A stretch of DNA of 64,000 bases from Bradyrhizobium sp. AUGA SZCCT0176 (GCF_018130145.1 NZ_JAFCMB010000002.1:639500-703499); one strand, 5' to 3'. Counted from the stretch's first letter, positions 35,298-45,023 are shown. Made by a program: numbers and translations. The notes: a model not told the origin generated them from the letters alone.

Positions 35298-35345
35298 TGG
35301 GTTTTCCTCGCAGTTTTCCTTGGGTGCGTCTTCTCAAGATATCGA

Positions 35346-37199
35346 TCAATCGTCGTCGCTGTCCGAACGCTCGGCCGGGTCTTCGGCGATCGCATCGGTT
35401 TCCGGCGGCTCGGCGGCAAGCTTGCGCACCTCGACGACCTTGGCGCCCGGGAACCGCGCCAGCACTTCCTGCACGCGCGGATCCGCTTCCGCGGCCCGCG
35501 CATGTTCGTTCTTCGCATGCTCGTTCTGCGAACGAACCGTCGGCTGGCCGGTCTCGTTGGAGACGATCACGGTCCAGCGCCGGCCGGTCCATAGTTCCAG
35601 CTTGCGGGAGAGATCGCTGACCAGCGCCCGCGCCGCGTGGCGCTCGAGCGCGACTTCCAGCCGCCCATCCTCCAGGCGCACCAGCCGCATGTCCGCCTCG
35701 AGCGCCGCCTTGATCAGCAGATCGCGCTTCTCGCCGGCCAGCGCGACGAGCTGCGTAAAGCTGGTGATCCGCAAGGCGGGCGCGGACTGCGCCTCAGGCG
35801 CGGGCGCGGCCATTTGCGGGCGCGCCGACGCCTCGGCACCGGACCTTTGCGCCGTGGGCGCGCGCATCGGCGCTGACGACATGGCGGACACGGTCGAGGC
35901 CGGCGCCGCGCGCGAGGGCGCAGCACTTGCCGAAACGACCGGCGAGCCACCGCCATTTTGTTCAAGCATCCTGATCGCTTCGTCCGGCGTCGGCATGTCG
36001 GCGACATAGGCGATGCGCACCAGCACCATTTCGGCGGCCGCGGCCGGCCGCGTCGCGGTCTGCACCTCGGCGATGCCTTTCAGGAGCATCTGCCACATCC
36101 GCGACAGCACCCGCATCGACAATTTGGCCGCAAAATCGCGGGCACGCACGCGTTCGGTCTCGCCATAGGCGACGTTGTCGGCGGTGGCCGGCACAACTTT
36201 CACGCGGGTGACGAAATTGACGAACTCGGCCAGGTCAGACAGCACCACCACCGGATCGGCGCCGACGTCATATTGCTCGCGGAATTCCTTGAAGGCGCTG
36301 GCGATGTCGCCGCGCGCCAGCGATTCAAACAAATCGATCACGCGCGTGCGGTCCGCGAGCCCGAGCATCTGCCGCACCGCGTCGGCGCGCACGGTGCCGG
36401 CGGCATGCGCGATCGCCTGGTCGAACAGCGACAGCGAGTCGCGCACCGAGCCTTCGGCGGCGCGCGCGATGATGCCGAGCGCCTCGGGCTCGACCTCGAC
36501 GCCCTCTTTCGCGGCGATGTTTGACAGATGCCCCATCAGCACATCGGCCTCGACCCGGCGGAGGTCAAAACGCTGGCAGCGCGACAGCACCGTGACCGGC
36601 ACTTTGCGGATTTCGGTGGTCGCGAACACGAATTTGGCGTGCTCCGGCGGCTCCTCCAGCGTTTTCAGGAACGCGTTGAAGGCGGCGGTCGACAGCATGT
36701 GGACTTCGTCGATGATGTAGACCTTGTAGCGCGCAGAGGCCGGTGCATAGCGCACGCTGTCATTGATCTGGCGGACATCGTCGACGCCGGTATGCGACGC
36801 GGCGTCCATTTCCAGCACGTCCATGTGCCGGCTTTCCATGATCGCCTGGCAATGCACGCCGAGAACAGGCATCTGGATCGCAGGCCCCTTCGCCGAGCCG
36901 TCAGCCATTTCGTAATTGAGCGCGCGGGCGAGAATCCGCGCCGTGGTGGTTTTGCCGACCCCGCGCACCCCGGTCAGAATCCAGGCCTGCGGGATTCGCC
37001 CCGTTTCGAACGCATTCGAAACGGTTCGGACCATGGCCTCCTGGCCGATCAAATCGTCGAAACTGGAGGGGCGGTATTTACGCGCCAGCACACGATAGGG
37101 CTTTCCGGCCTCGGGTGCGCCACCGAGAGCGAAGCCGCCCTGATTGGCGCCATCTGTTTGATCTTCAGGCTTTTCTTGGGGAGCGCCAGCATCACTCAT
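35346..37199 (-). CDS. dnaX: DNA polymerase III subunits gamma and tau
   Basis: A 617-residue clamp-loader ATPase. Walker A is GVRGVGKTTTARILA, Walker B IIDEVHM, the SRC motif LSRCQRF, and domain III is followed by a Pro/Ala-rich linker (about 430-520) and a C-terminal tau-type domain. Three of the four zinc-binding cysteines of E. coli DnaX are missing (only GVHCQAIM remains), which is common in rhizobia. ATG at 37199 is used; an extension to 37502 would run through the SRP RNA gene. No slippery A-run for gamma was seen. Confidence 0.95.
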   Translation of the reverse strand: MSDAGAPQEKPEDQTDGANQGGFALGGAPEAGKPYRVLARKYRPSSFDDLIGQEAMVRTVSNAFETGRIPQAWILTGVRGVGKTTTARILARALNYEMADGSAKGPAIQMPVLGVHCQAIMESRHMDVLEMDAASHTGVDDVRQINDSVRYAPASARYKVYIIDEVHMLSTAAFNAFLKTLEEPPEHAKFVFATTEIRKVPVTVLSRCQRFDLRRVEADVLMGHLSNIAAKEGVEVEPEALGIIARAAEGSVRDSLSLFDQAIAHAAGTVRADAVRQMLGLADRTRVIDLFESLARGDIASAFKEFREQYDVGADPVVVLSDLAEFVNFVTRVKVVPATADNVAYGETERVRARDFAAKLSMRVLSRMWQMLLKGIAEVQTATRPAAAAEMVLVRIAYVADMPTPDEAIRMLEQNGGGSPVVSASAAPSRAAPASTVSAMSSAPMRAPTAQRSGAEASARPQMAAPAPEAQSAPALRITSFTQLVALAGEKRDLLIKAALEADMRLVRLEDGRLEVALERHAARALVSDLSRKLELWTGRRWTVIVSNETGQPTVRSQNEHAKNEHARAAEADPRVQEVLARFPGAKVVEVRKLAAEPPETDAIAEDPAERSDSDDD

Positions 37200-37313
37200 C
37201 GGTCGATCCGCAATTGATTGTCTCTCAAGGCCGGCTTGCGGAACGGAAGAGGAATCAAGCGGCAAAGGCGGCCTCGCCGCTTTCAGCGCGATTCGCTCGA
37301 AAAACAGGTAGGA

Positions 37314-37400
37314 GACTGACGAGCGACCCGATCCGGACCTCGTTAGGGCTGCTTCCTTCCGGACCTGACCCGGTTGGCGAGTGGCTCGTCCACCGCCAAT
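37314..37400 (-). ncRNA. ffs: Signal recognition particle RNA (small type)
   Basis: On the - strand the universal SRP tetraloop region reads GGTCAGGTCCGGAAGGAAGC followed by AGCCCTAA. Outer arms GACGAGC (from 37390) and GCTCGTC (to 37318) pair to close the hairpin. The location just upstream of dnaX is the usual alphaproteobacterial one. The ends are approximate to about ten bases. Confidence 0.92.
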
Positions 37401-37496
37401 CTCCCGGCCCTTATTTGGGGCCAAAAGGGCCGGAAAGCAAGCGGGGTCAGCAGGGTTTGCGGGACTTGTGCAGAAACGCGGAAAGGCTTTACTTGC

Positions 37497-37586
37497 CGTC
37501 ATGCTCGGCCCTGTGCCGGGTATCCATGCCTTCCTCGGTTCCCAACCAGAAAGACGTGGATGGCCGGGACAAGCCCGGCCATGACG
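37497..37586. repeat. Palindromic intergenic element (CGTCATG type) before the HIT gene
   Basis: Third member of the family seen at 20719: left arm CGTCATGCTCGGCCCTGTGC, right arm ending AAGCCCGGCCATGACG, with inner CATGCC.../AAGACGTGGATGG. It ends 11 bases before the HIT start codon. Confidence 0.85.
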
Positions 37587-37597
37587 GGGAAATACGT

Positions 37598-38017
37598 ATG
37601 TCCGACGCCGCCTGGTCGCTGCACTCCCAGCTCAAGAAAGACACCATCGACATCGGCGACCTGCCGCTGTGCCGGGTGCTGGTGATCAAGGACGCGCATT
37701 ACCCGTGGCTGCTGTTGGTGCCGCGCCGCGAGGGAGCGGTGGAAATCATCGATCTCGACGAGGTAGCCCAGGCGCAGTTGATGACGGAAGTTTCCCGCGT
37801 CGCCCGTGCCCTCAAAGAGATCACCAAATGCGACAAGCTCAATATCGCGGCACTGGGCAATCTGGTGCCGCAGCTCCACGTTCACGTCGTCGCGCGCCGC
37901 ACCAGCGACGCCGCCTGGCCGCGGCCGGTCTGGGGCGTGATGCCGCCACTGGCGCATGACGCCGAGGAAGTCCAGAATTTCATCAGCGCGCTCCGCCGCA
38001 AGATTTGGCTAGGTTGA
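37598..38017 (+). CDS. HIT domain-containing protein
   Basis: A 139-residue histidine-triad fold protein, a nucleotide hydrolase or transferase. The active-site strand reads PQLHVHVVARR, giving Q-x-H-x-H in place of H-x-H-x-H; this variant is seen in a subgroup of bacterial HIT proteins. ATG at 37598 is used because the frame upstream crosses a palindromic repeat and the SRP RNA. nudC begins five bases after its stop, so both nucleotide-metabolism enzymes form an operon. Confidence 0.88.
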   Translation: MSDAAWSLHSQLKKDTIDIGDLPLCRVLVIKDAHYPWLLLVPRREGAVEIIDLDEVAQAQLMTEVSRVARALKEITKCDKLNIAALGNLVPQLHVHVVARRTSDAAWPRPVWGVMPPLAHDAEEVQNFISALRRKIWLG

Positions 38018-38021
38018 ATTC

Positions 38022-38972
38022 ATGTCAATTTTCGATTCGTTTCCGCTCGGCAAGCCGGCTTTCGTCACCGACATTCTCGACCGCGCCGCGCATCTGCGCA
38101 GCAATGACGAGAAATTGTTCGCGCTGGAAAGTCACCGCGACGCCGGCGCCTATGTGATCTACCGCGACTCGCTGGTGGTGCGGCAGGAGGCCGGCGGCTC
38201 TCGCGTCCTGCTCAGTGTCGACGAGGCCGTAAAACTGGGCGCCAATCCCGGCACGATCTTTCTGGGCCTGCGCGACGGTGCGCCTGTTTTCGGAATGGGC
38301 ATCGCGGCCGCGGCGGTGGAAAAGCTGCTGACGCGCGACGACGTCGCGGTCACCGAACTGCGCGGCATGGTGATGCAGGGCGCGGTGCCGACCGAACAGC
38401 TCTCGGCGATCGCGATGGCCAAATCGATGGTGACCTGGCACCAGCGCCATGGCTATTGCGCCAATTGCGGCACCCGCACCGCGATGAAGGAGGGCGGCTG
38501 GAAGCGCGACTGCCCGAACTGCAAGGTCGAGCATTTTCCGCGCACCGATCCGGTCGTGATCATGCTGGTCACTCATGGCGACAGATGTCTGCTGGGACGG
38601 CAGAAACAGTTTTTGCCGGGGATGTGGTCGTGCCTGGCGGGCTTCGTCGAGGCCGCCGAAACCATCGAGGACGCGGTCCGGCGGGAGATTTTCGAGGAAT
38701 CCGGGATTCACTGCACCGACGTGACCTATTACATGACGCAGCCGTGGCCCTACCCGTCGTCGCTGATGATCGGATGCGCCGCGCGCGCAACCTCGGACGA
38801 AATCGTGGTCGACAAGGCCGAACTGGAGGATGCACGCTGGTTCACTCGCGACGAGGTGGCCCTGATGCACAGCCGCACACACCCCGACGGCATGTTTGCC
38901 GCGCATCCGTTCGCGATTGCTCACCATTTGATCGGCCGCTGGGTGCATGGGGGAACCGATTCGAGCGCATAG
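38022..38972 (+). CDS. nudC: NAD(+) diphosphatase / RNA decapping hydrolase NudC
   Basis: A 316-residue Nudix hydrolase that cleaves NAD(H) and NAD-capped RNA. The zinc ribbon has C146, C149, C164 and C167; the Nudix box is GFVEAAETIEDAVRREIFEE with SG following, and the family signature TQPWPYPSSLM is intact. It is directly downstream of the HIT gene. Confidence 0.95.
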   Translation: MSIFDSFPLGKPAFVTDILDRAAHLRSNDEKLFALESHRDAGAYVIYRDSLVVRQEAGGSRVLLSVDEAVKLGANPGTIFLGLRDGAPVFGMGIAAAAVEKLLTRDDVAVTELRGMVMQGAVPTEQLSAIAMAKSMVTWHQRHGYCANCGTRTAMKEGGWKRDCPNCKVEHFPRTDPVVIMLVTHGDRCLLGRQKQFLPGMWSCLAGFVEAAETIEDAVRREIFEESGIHCTDVTYYMTQPWPYPSSLMIGCAARATSDEIVVDKAELEDARWFTRDEVALMHSRTHPDGMFAAHPFAIAHHLIGRWVHGGTDSSA

Positions 38973-39044
38973 CGGGAACTCTCCCATGGACCAAATCATT
39001 ATCCCCGGACTCTCTTCCGGGTTCCGGCACATGGCGGAACCGGC

Positions 39045-40022
39045 ATGACGGATTCCGGTATGAACTTTCACGATAAAGCGCCGAAAACCCCGCCGCGCAT
39101 CCTGTGCATCGGTATGCCGGTGCGCGACCTGACCTTTCACACGCCAAGTGTTCCCGGGCGCGGCTCCAAGGAGAACGCCACCGCATTCGACGAAATCTGC
39201 GGCGGCAACGCGCTCAATGGCGCGATCGGCATCGTTCGGCTCGGTGGCCGCGCCTCGATCTGCGGGCCGATGGGCGATGCCAAGGAAACATCGAGTCGCT
39301 TCATCTTCGATCAGATGGCGCATGAGGGCATCGAGACGAAACATCTCATCCATATGCCCGGCCTGGTGACGCCGATCTCGGCTGTCATGATCGATCCTTC
39401 CGGCGAGCGCACGATCGTGACCTTCCGCGATCCAGAGCTGTGGCATGTGAAATTGCCCGACTTCGACACGCTGCTGGACGATTGTGCCGCCATTCTCACC
39501 GAGAGCCGTTGCGCTGAATTCTGTACGGATCTGTGCGCCGAGGCGCAAAGACGCGGCATCCCTGTGATCGTCGACGTCGACCGCGCGATGTCGCTGCGGG
39601 AGGGGTTGCTCAATGCGTCTTCGCATCTGGTGTTCTCGAGCGAGCCGCTGCAGGAGACCGCCGATGTCGCCGACGACGCCCAGGCGCTGAAGAAGATCGC
39701 CAAACTGACCAAGTCGTTCCTGGCGGGAACCCGCGGTGCGCGCGGCACCATCTGGCTCGACGAGAATCAGGCCATCCAGGAAACCCCGGCCTTCCCGGTC
39801 CACACGGTGGACACCCTGGGCGCCGGCGACGTGTTCCACGGCGCCTTCGCGCTCGCGATCACCGAGGGGCAGGAATTGCGGCAGGCGCTTCGGTTCGCCT
39901 CGGCTGCCGCGGCCCTGAAATGCACCCGCTTTGGCGGTGCCTTCGCCGCTCCCCAACGTATTGAAGTTGAAAAGCTTTTGAGCCAAGGCCAGAGTACCAG
40001 CCCGGCCTCGACCGGCCAATAA
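39045..40022 (+). CDS. PfkB-family carbohydrate kinase
   Basis: A 325-residue ribokinase-fold kinase. It shows the N-terminal CGGNALNGAIGIVRLGG signature and the C-terminal catalytic motif DTLGAGDVFHGAFALA, with the base aspartate in GAGD. The sugar substrate cannot be read from the sequence; ribokinase/sulfofructose-type kinases are the nearest pattern. ATG 39060 is an alternative start. It follows nudC by 72 bases on the same strand. Confidence 0.85.
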   Translation: MTDSGMNFHDKAPKTPPRILCIGMPVRDLTFHTPSVPGRGSKENATAFDEICGGNALNGAIGIVRLGGRASICGPMGDAKETSSRFIFDQMAHEGIETKHLIHMPGLVTPISAVMIDPSGERTIVTFRDPELWHVKLPDFDTLLDDCAAILTESRCAEFCTDLCAEAQRRGIPVIVDVDRAMSLREGLLNASSHLVFSSEPLQETADVADDAQALKKIAKLTKSFLAGTRGARGTIWLDENQAIQETPAFPVHTVDTLGAGDVFHGAFALAITEGQELRQALRFASAAAALKCTRFGGAFAAPQRIEVEKLLSQGQSTSPASTGQ

Positions 40023-40033
40023 GATGGGCTTGC

Positions 40034-40052
40034 TATAGAAGAATTTTCTATA
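40034..40052. promoter_or_regulatory. Lrp-box-like palindrome TATAGAA-N5-TTCTATA
   Basis: A perfect 7-base inverted repeat lies 40 bases before the Lrp/AsnC gene start. Its inner 15 bases match the published E. coli Lrp consensus (YAGHAWATTWTDCTR) at 13 positions by my reading. It is a likely autoregulatory site. Confidence 0.6.
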
Positions 40053-40091
40053 TATGAGGAATGAAAGCCTTATTCATGGAACATTCTTCTC

Positions 40092-40592
40092 ATGACCGAC
40101 ATTGCAGTCCAGCTTCACGAAGCCAATCGCCGTCTTGACGCCATTGACCGCAAAATCCTGACGGTGCTGCAGGAGGACGCCTCGCTGTCGGTAGCCGAGA
40201 TCGGTGACCGGGTCGGGCTGTCCTCGACGCCATGCTGGAAGCGCATCCAGCGGCTCGAAGCCGACGGGGTGATCCTGCGGCGGGTTGCCCTGGTCGATCA
40301 GAACAAGATCGGGCTCGGCATTTCCGTGTTCGTCTCGGTCGAGAGTTCCGACCATTCCGAGGCCTGGCTGAAGACCTTCGCCAGCGCCGTCAGCGCCATG
40401 CCCGAGGTGATGGAATTCTACCGGATGGCGGGCGACGTCGATTACATGCTGCGCGTGGTGGTCGCCGACATGGCAAGCTATGACGTGTTCTACAAAAAGC
40501 TGATCAGCGCCGTGCCGCTGAAGAACGTGACCTCGCGCTTTGCGATGGAGAAGATCAAGTCGGTCACCGCCCTGCCGGTGCCGGCGGCGTAA
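40092..40592 (+). CDS. Lrp/AsnC family transcriptional regulator
   Basis: A 166-residue feast/famine regulator. The HTH is in residues 14-60 (LTVLQEDASLSVAEIGDRVG, then LSSTPCWKRIQRLE) and the RAM ligand domain follows (MPEVMEFYRMAGDVDYMLRV). It probably senses an amino acid. A perfect palindrome 40 bases upstream suggests autoregulation. Its other targets are unknown. Confidence 0.92.
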   Translation: MTDIAVQLHEANRRLDAIDRKILTVLQEDASLSVAEIGDRVGLSSTPCWKRIQRLEADGVILRRVALVDQNKIGLGISVFVSVESSDHSEAWLKTFASAVSAMPEVMEFYRMAGDVDYMLRVVVADMASYDVFYKKLISAVPLKNVTSRFAMEKIKSVTALPVPAA

Positions 40593-40667
40593 CCGCCGGA
40601 CATCCCCTATCGCTACCTTAGGCTGAAGGTTTACGCGCCGTTAGCTTCGTCACGATATTGTTTTGTG

Positions 40668-41000
40668 ATGGAGCGGGGGGAAATCATTCCAACGACCCGA
40701 CGGCCTGTCTGGCTGAACGCTGCCGCGCTCCTGATCGCGAGCTGGATCGGAGTAGCAGCACTGTCGTTGCAGGTCAGGACCGGCGCCGAGGTCGTGGCGG
40801 TGGCCTTCCCGCCATGGTGGAGCGACCAGCAAGCGTTCCTTGCTACCGCGTCCGCCAACGCCGCCATCGTCAGGACGACCGCCGTTCCGGCCCTTCTGAT
40901 CGTGCGTCCGGACGACAATGACGGGCTGACACAACTGCGCAAAGCCGGCGCCTGGCTGACCATGGACCCGCAGGCGATCGCGGCCTGCTTCACGAAATAG
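40668..41000 (+). CDS. Hypothetical single-membrane-span protein
   Basis: A 110-residue protein of no known family. One hydrophobic segment (about residues 16-36, LNAAALLIASWIGVAALSL) should place the rest (AFPPWWSDQQAFLATASANA ...) in the periplasm. ATG 40668 is chosen over the overlapping GTG 40665. It precedes a chemoreceptor gene by 36 bases on the same strand and may be co-transcribed with it. Confidence 0.55.
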   Translation: MERGEIIPTTRRPVWLNAAALLIASWIGVAALSLQVRTGAEVVAVAFPPWWSDQQAFLATASANAAIVRTTAVPALLIVRPDDNDGLTQLRKAGAWLTMDPQAIAACFTK

Positions 41001-41036
41001 ACGCGTACTTCACGACCTACATTTTGGGAGCTGGGA

Positions 41037-42503
41037 ATGACCTTCGAAAGCGAAGACCTGGTAATCCTGCGCGAAACAGCCAGCAAGATATTGCTCGCGG
41101 TGCTCTGGCTGCATGTCCCGATCGCTCTCGTCATCGGTATGGCGCGCGACGCCGACTGGCTGGTACCGGCCGCATTCATGGCCGCAATGGCGCTGGCCGC
41201 GACCTTGTCGTGGCGCATGTCGGGGAACGGACTTTCCACCCGCCTAATCGTTGCGGTCGCGTTGATGGCCGATGTCGCCATGTTTGTCTTCCAGCTCGCG
41301 GGACATCGCTGGCAGGTCGACATGCACATGTACTTCTTCGCCGCGCTGGCCTGTCTGGTCGCCTATTGCGACTACCGGCCGATCGTCCTCGGTACGGTGG
41401 CCGTCGCGCTGCACCACCTGACGCTGAATTTCCTGCTGCCGGCCGCGGTCTATCCCGGCGGCTCCGACTTTGGCCGCGTCGTTCTCCACGCCGTCATCCT
41501 CCTTATCGAGGCAGGCGTGTTGATCTGGCTCACGACCACGGTCACCCATTTGTTCGAAATGGCGGCACGGAAGACCGCGGAGGCCGATACGGCGAGCGCT
41601 GCCGAAGCGCGCGCCACTGCCGACAGCAACATGGCCGAACAAGCCAAGCGCGACCGTGATGCGGCAAGGCGCGAACTGTCCGCCGGCTTCGAGCGCAGGA
41701 TCAGTGGCGTCGTCGAGGCCGTCGCCGTGGCAGCCAGCGAGATGCAGGGACTGTCGGCTTCGATGAGCGAAAGCAACGCTGAAACTTCGCGGCAGACCGC
41801 AACGGTCGCTGCCGCATCGACGCAGGCCTCGGCGAACGTGGAAACGGTGGCATCGGCAACCGAAGAGCTCGCGGCTTCGATCAACAGCATTGCCCAGCAG
41901 GTGACGCGCTCCGCCGAGATCGCCAACAAGGCCGCCGAAGAGGCGCGTCGCACCAACGCCGTGGTCGAGGGACTTGCCGCCGGCACCCAGAAGATCGGCG
42001 AAGTGGTGACGCTGATCCAGAGCATCGCCAGCCAGACCAATTTGCTGGCGCTGAACGCCACCATCGAAGCCGCGCGCGCCGGCGAACATGGCAGGGGATT
42101 TGCGGTGGTGGCGAGCGAAGTCAAGGCGCTGGCTAATCAGACCGCGAACGCGACGGAGGAAATTTCCGCGCAGATTCAAGCCATCCAGGCCGCCACCGGC
42201 GAGGCCGTCAACGCCATCCAGGTGATCAGCGGCACCATCGCCGAGATCGACGAGATCTCAAGCGGAATCGCCGCCGCCGTCGATCAGCAGGGCGCCGCGA
42301 CGCGCGAAATCGCCGGCAACGTGCAGCAGGCCGCAAATAGCACAAGGGATGTCAACGACAGCATCCTCAGCGTCAGCCGGGCTTCCGATGACGCCGGACG
42401 CGGGACGGCACGGTTGCTCGACGCCGCGAATGGCCTGTCGTCGCAATCGGGCCGGCTGAAATCCGAGGTCGACAGCTTCCTCGGCTCGCTTCACGTCGCG
42501 TAG
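41037..42503 (+). CDS. Methyl-accepting chemotaxis protein
   Basis: A 488-residue chemoreceptor. The first 175 residues contain about six hydrophobic segments (for example [18 protein letters not shown] and [11 protein letters not shown]) with no large periplasmic sensor domain. The remainder is a coiled-coil signalling domain with the conserved hairpin tip [20 protein letters not shown] and no obvious HAMP linker. A receptor of this design may sense membrane or redox state, which is inference. The ribosome site GGGAG precedes the ATG. Confidence 0.9.
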   Translation: MTFESEDLVILRETASKILLAVLWLHVPIALVIGMARDADWLVPAAFMAAMALAATLSWRMSGNGLSTRLIVAVALMADVAMFVFQLAGHRWQVDMHMYFFAALACLVAYCDYRPIVLGTVAVALHHLTLNFLLPAAVYPGGSDFGRVVLHAVILLIEAGVLIWLTTTVTHLFEMAARKTAEADTASAAEARATADSNMAEQAKRDRDAARRELSAGFERRISGVVEAVAVAASEMQGLSASMSESNAETSRQTATVAAASTQASANVETVASATEELAASINSIAQQVTRSAEIANKAAEEARRTNAVVEGLAAGTQKIGEVVTLIQSIASQTNLLALNATIEAARAGEHGRGFAVVASEVKALANQTANATEEISAQIQAIQAATGEAVNAIQVISGTIAEIDEISSGIAAAVDQQGAATREIAGNVQQAANSTRDVNDSILSVSRASDDAGRGTARLLDAANGLSSQSGRLKSEVDSFLGSLHVA

Positions 42504-42508
42504 CAGCT

Positions 42509-42616
42509 GTCGTTACCCGGCTTGACCGGGTAACCTAGTATTCCACCGACGTCGAGATTCATTAGAGAAGCCGCAGCGTACTGGATACCCCGCTTTCGCG
42601 GGGTATGACGGCGGAG
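42509..42616. repeat. Palindromic element between MCP and phosphomannomutase genes
   Basis: It contains the hairpins TTACCCGGCTTGACCGGGTAA and ATACCCCGCTTTCGCGGGGTA (written as 20-base cores) plus a GTATTCCACCGACG...AGAAGCCGC block shared with 33766-33862. It could also terminate both converging transcripts. Confidence 0.75.
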
Positions 42617-42639
42617 GGCGCGGCGCGTTCGAGTGTCCC

Positions 42640-44139
42640 TCAAATCTTCTGATTATATTCGCCGACTTCGGGATGGGTGCGCAGCACCGAATCCATCGCT
42701 TCGAACATCTCGTGCATCCGCGCCTCGCTGACCGGGCTTTCGACCACCACGACCAGTTCCGGCTTGTTGGAGGACGCCCGCACCAGGCCCCAGCTGCCGT
42801 CCTCCGAGGTGACACGCACGCCGTTGACGGTGACGAGATCGCGGATCTTTTGGCCCGCGACCTTCTCGCCCTTGTTCTGCAGCGCCTCGAAATGCTTCAC
42901 CACGGCGTCGACGACGCCGTATTTGGTCTCGTCGGCGCAATGCGGCGACATCGTCGGCGACGACCAGGTTTTCGGCAGCGCGTCCTTCAAATCCGCCATC
43001 GACTTGCCGGTGGCGCGGTCGAGCATCTCGCAGATCGCGATCGCCGAAACCAGGCCGTCGTCATAGCCGCGGCCAAACGGCTTGTTGAAGAAGAAATGCC
43101 CGGACTTTTCGAAGCCTGCCAGCGCGCCAAGCTCGTTGGTGCGGCGCTTCATGTAGGAATGGCCGGTCTTCCAATACTCGGTTTTGGCGCCCTGCTTCTG
43201 CAGCACGGGATCGGTGACGAAAAGTCCGGTCGACTTCACGTCGACCACGAACAACGCATCCTTGTGGATCGCCGACATGTCGCGCGCCAGCATCACGCCG
43301 ACCTTGTCGGCAAAGATCTCTTCACCCGTGTTGTCGACCACGCCGCAACGGTCGCCGTCGCCGTCGAAGCCGAGGCCGACATCGGCCTTGTGCTTCAGCA
43401 CTTCGTCGCGGATCGCGTGCAGCATCTCCATGTCTTCAGGGTTCGGATTGTATTTCGGAAAGGTGTGATCAAGCTCGGTATCGAGCGGGATCACCTCGCA
43501 GCCGATCGCTTCCATCACCTGCGGCGCGAACGCGCCCGCGGTGCCGTTGCCGCAGGCGACCACGACCTTCAGCTTGCGCTTCAGCTTCGGGCGCCCCGTG
43601 AGATCGGCGATATAGCGCGCCGGAAAATTCTCGTGGAATTGATAGGAGCCCCCGGCCTTGTTCTTGAAATCAGCGTTGAGCACGATTTCCTTCAGCCGCG
43701 TCATCTCTTCGGGGCCGAAGGTCAGCGGCCGGTTGGCGCCCATCTTGACGCCGGTCCAGCCATTGTCGTTATGCGACGCGGTGACCATGGCGACGCAGGG
43801 CACGTCGAGGTCGAACTGCGCGAAATAGGCCATCGGCGTCACCGCGAGCCCGATATCGTGCACCTTGCAGCCCGCCGCCATCAGGCCCGAGATCAGCGCG
43901 TATTTGATCGAGGCCGAATAGCCGCGAAAGTCGTGCCCGGTGACGATTTCCTGTTTAACGCCGCGTTCCGCGATCAGCGCGCCGAGCCCCATGCCCAGCG
44001 CCTGAATGCCCATCAGGTTGATTTCCTTCCCGAACAGCCAGCGCGCGTCATATTCGCGGAAACCCGTCGCCTTCACCATCGGCTCGGATTCATAGGCATA
44101 GGTATTCGGAACCAGCATGGATTTCGGCTTCGGAAACAT
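42640..44139 (-). CDS. Phosphomannomutase/phosphoglucomutase
   Basis: A 499-residue alpha-D-phosphohexomutase interconverting hexose 1- and 6-phosphates for exopolysaccharide, LPS and glycogen precursors. The phosphoserine loop is TASHNDNGWTG, the metal loop GFDGDGDRCG, and the sugar-binding loop KSGHFFFNK. The Pro usually following TASHN is Asp, as in some rhizobial homologues. It is transcribed toward the chemoreceptor gene. Confidence 0.93.
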   Translation of the reverse strand: MFPKPKSMLVPNTYAYESEPMVKATGFREYDARWLFGKEINLMGIQALGMGLGALIAERGVKQEIVTGHDFRGYSASIKYALISGLMAAGCKVHDIGLAVTPMAYFAQFDLDVPCVAMVTASHNDNGWTGVKMGANRPLTFGPEEMTRLKEIVLNADFKNKAGGSYQFHENFPARYIADLTGRPKLKRKLKVVVACGNGTAGAFAPQVMEAIGCEVIPLDTELDHTFPKYNPNPEDMEMLHAIRDEVLKHKADVGLGFDGDGDRCGVVDNTGEEIFADKVGVMLARDMSAIHKDALFVVDVKSTGLFVTDPVLQKQGAKTEYWKTGHSYMKRRTNELGALAGFEKSGHFFFNKPFGRGYDDGLVSAIAICEMLDRATGKSMADLKDALPKTWSSPTMSPHCADETKYGVVDAVVKHFEALQNKGEKVAGQKIRDLVTVNGVRVTSEDGSWGLVRASSNKPELVVVVESPVSEARMHEMFEAMDSVLRTHPEVGEYNQKI

Positions 44140-44263
44140 GGGGGATAGCCTCTTGAGACATAGAAGGGCAGCGCCGCAGGCTTAGCGAAAGCCTAGCTGC
44201 AGCGGAAGGCGGGATTAGCGGCTTTTGGCGATTAATTGCGGCGGATTTGAAGGCAGAACTGCC

Positions 44264-44362
44264 TAGAGCTTCAGCTCTGATTGCATCAGAACTGAAGCTC
44301 TAAATTCCTGTTTTGACGCGTTTTCTTCACGCGAACCGGCATCCACTTCGCTCGAAACGCTT
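44264..44362. repeat. Rhizobial palindromic repeat with AGAGCTTCAG arms
   Basis: TAGAGCTTCAG (44264-44274) and CTGAAGCTCTA (44292-44302) are perfect complements with an inner TCTGAT-TGC-ATCAGA stem, giving an almost fully paired 39-base hairpin. The adjoining TTTTGACGCG...GCATCCACTTCGCTCG stretch is usually part of the same repeat in this group. It separates two - strand genes. Confidence 0.8.
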
Positions 44363-44877
44363 TATTGCTCCAACACCAGTCGGCCATTGGCGTACTCGAA
44401 GCGCTTCAGCTTCGACAGGAACGACAGACCAAGCAGATTTTCCGAAAGGGCTTCGTCGGGCAGCACCATGGCGTCGACGTCGCGCACCACGATTCCGCCG
44501 AGGTCAATCATGGCAATCCGCGAGCGCGCGGCCTTGATGGTGCCGTTGGCGGTGGTGACGGTCGCGTTGTAGTCACCTCGCGAGGGACGAAGGCCGAACC
44601 GCGCCGCGGACTTCTCGTTCAGCGCCACCAGCGAAGCGCCGGTGTCGACCATGAAGTCGACGCGCTGGCCGTCGATCCGGCCATCGGTCTGGAAATGGCC
44701 GCGCGCGTCTCTGGGAATGCTGAGGCTGCGGCCGCTGGCTTGCGCGACCGTCGCCGTTTCTACCTTCTGTGGCTTGGCATTGGCGGATGCCAGCGTCGGC
44801 GCGATCTTGTCCGCGATCTGTCCCATGAAGCCGCCGAGGCCGACCAGAATGGCGGCAAAGATCATCAGGTTACGCAT
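44362..44877 (-). CDS. Clan AA retroviral-type aspartic protease (TIGR02281 family)
   Basis: A 171-residue membrane-anchored protein: one hydrophobic N-terminal segment (residues 4-22) followed by an aspartic protease fold with the catalytic motif FMVDTGASLVALNE and the partner strand ENLLGLSFLSKLKRFEY. It is expected to work as a dimer in the periplasm. ATG at 44877 (MRNLMIFAAILVGLG) is used; the extension to 45012 would overlap the hrpB terminal region. Confidence 0.82.
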   Translation of the reverse strand: MRNLMIFAAILVGLGGFMGQIADKIAPTLASANAKPQKVETATVAQASGRSLSIPRDARGHFQTDGRIDGQRVDFMVDTGASLVALNEKSAARFGLRPSRGDYNATVTTANGTIKAARSRIAMIDLGGIVVRDVDAMVLPDEALSENLLGLSFLSKLKRFEYANGRLVLEQ

Positions 44878-45023
44878 GACGCACACTCGATACGCTACAT
44901 TTGGGCCAGACCGCCGATAACACCACGGCGCCGGCCAAGCCGCGACTAACAACGCCGGCCGAGGCTGCCATTTTGGCGAAAAGGATGAGTGAAGTGTTAA
45001 CGGCGGGCGCATAATCGCGCCGC

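Noticed and set aside
37200..37502. N-terminal extension of dnaX to 37502
   Set aside because: The extra codons read through the SRP RNA gene and do not resemble DnaX; ATG 37199 gives a normal N-terminus.
38025..40019. Long open frame (664 codons) on the - strand opposite nudC and the PfkB gene
   Set aside because: It spans two real genes antisense and shows no domain; a shadow frame.
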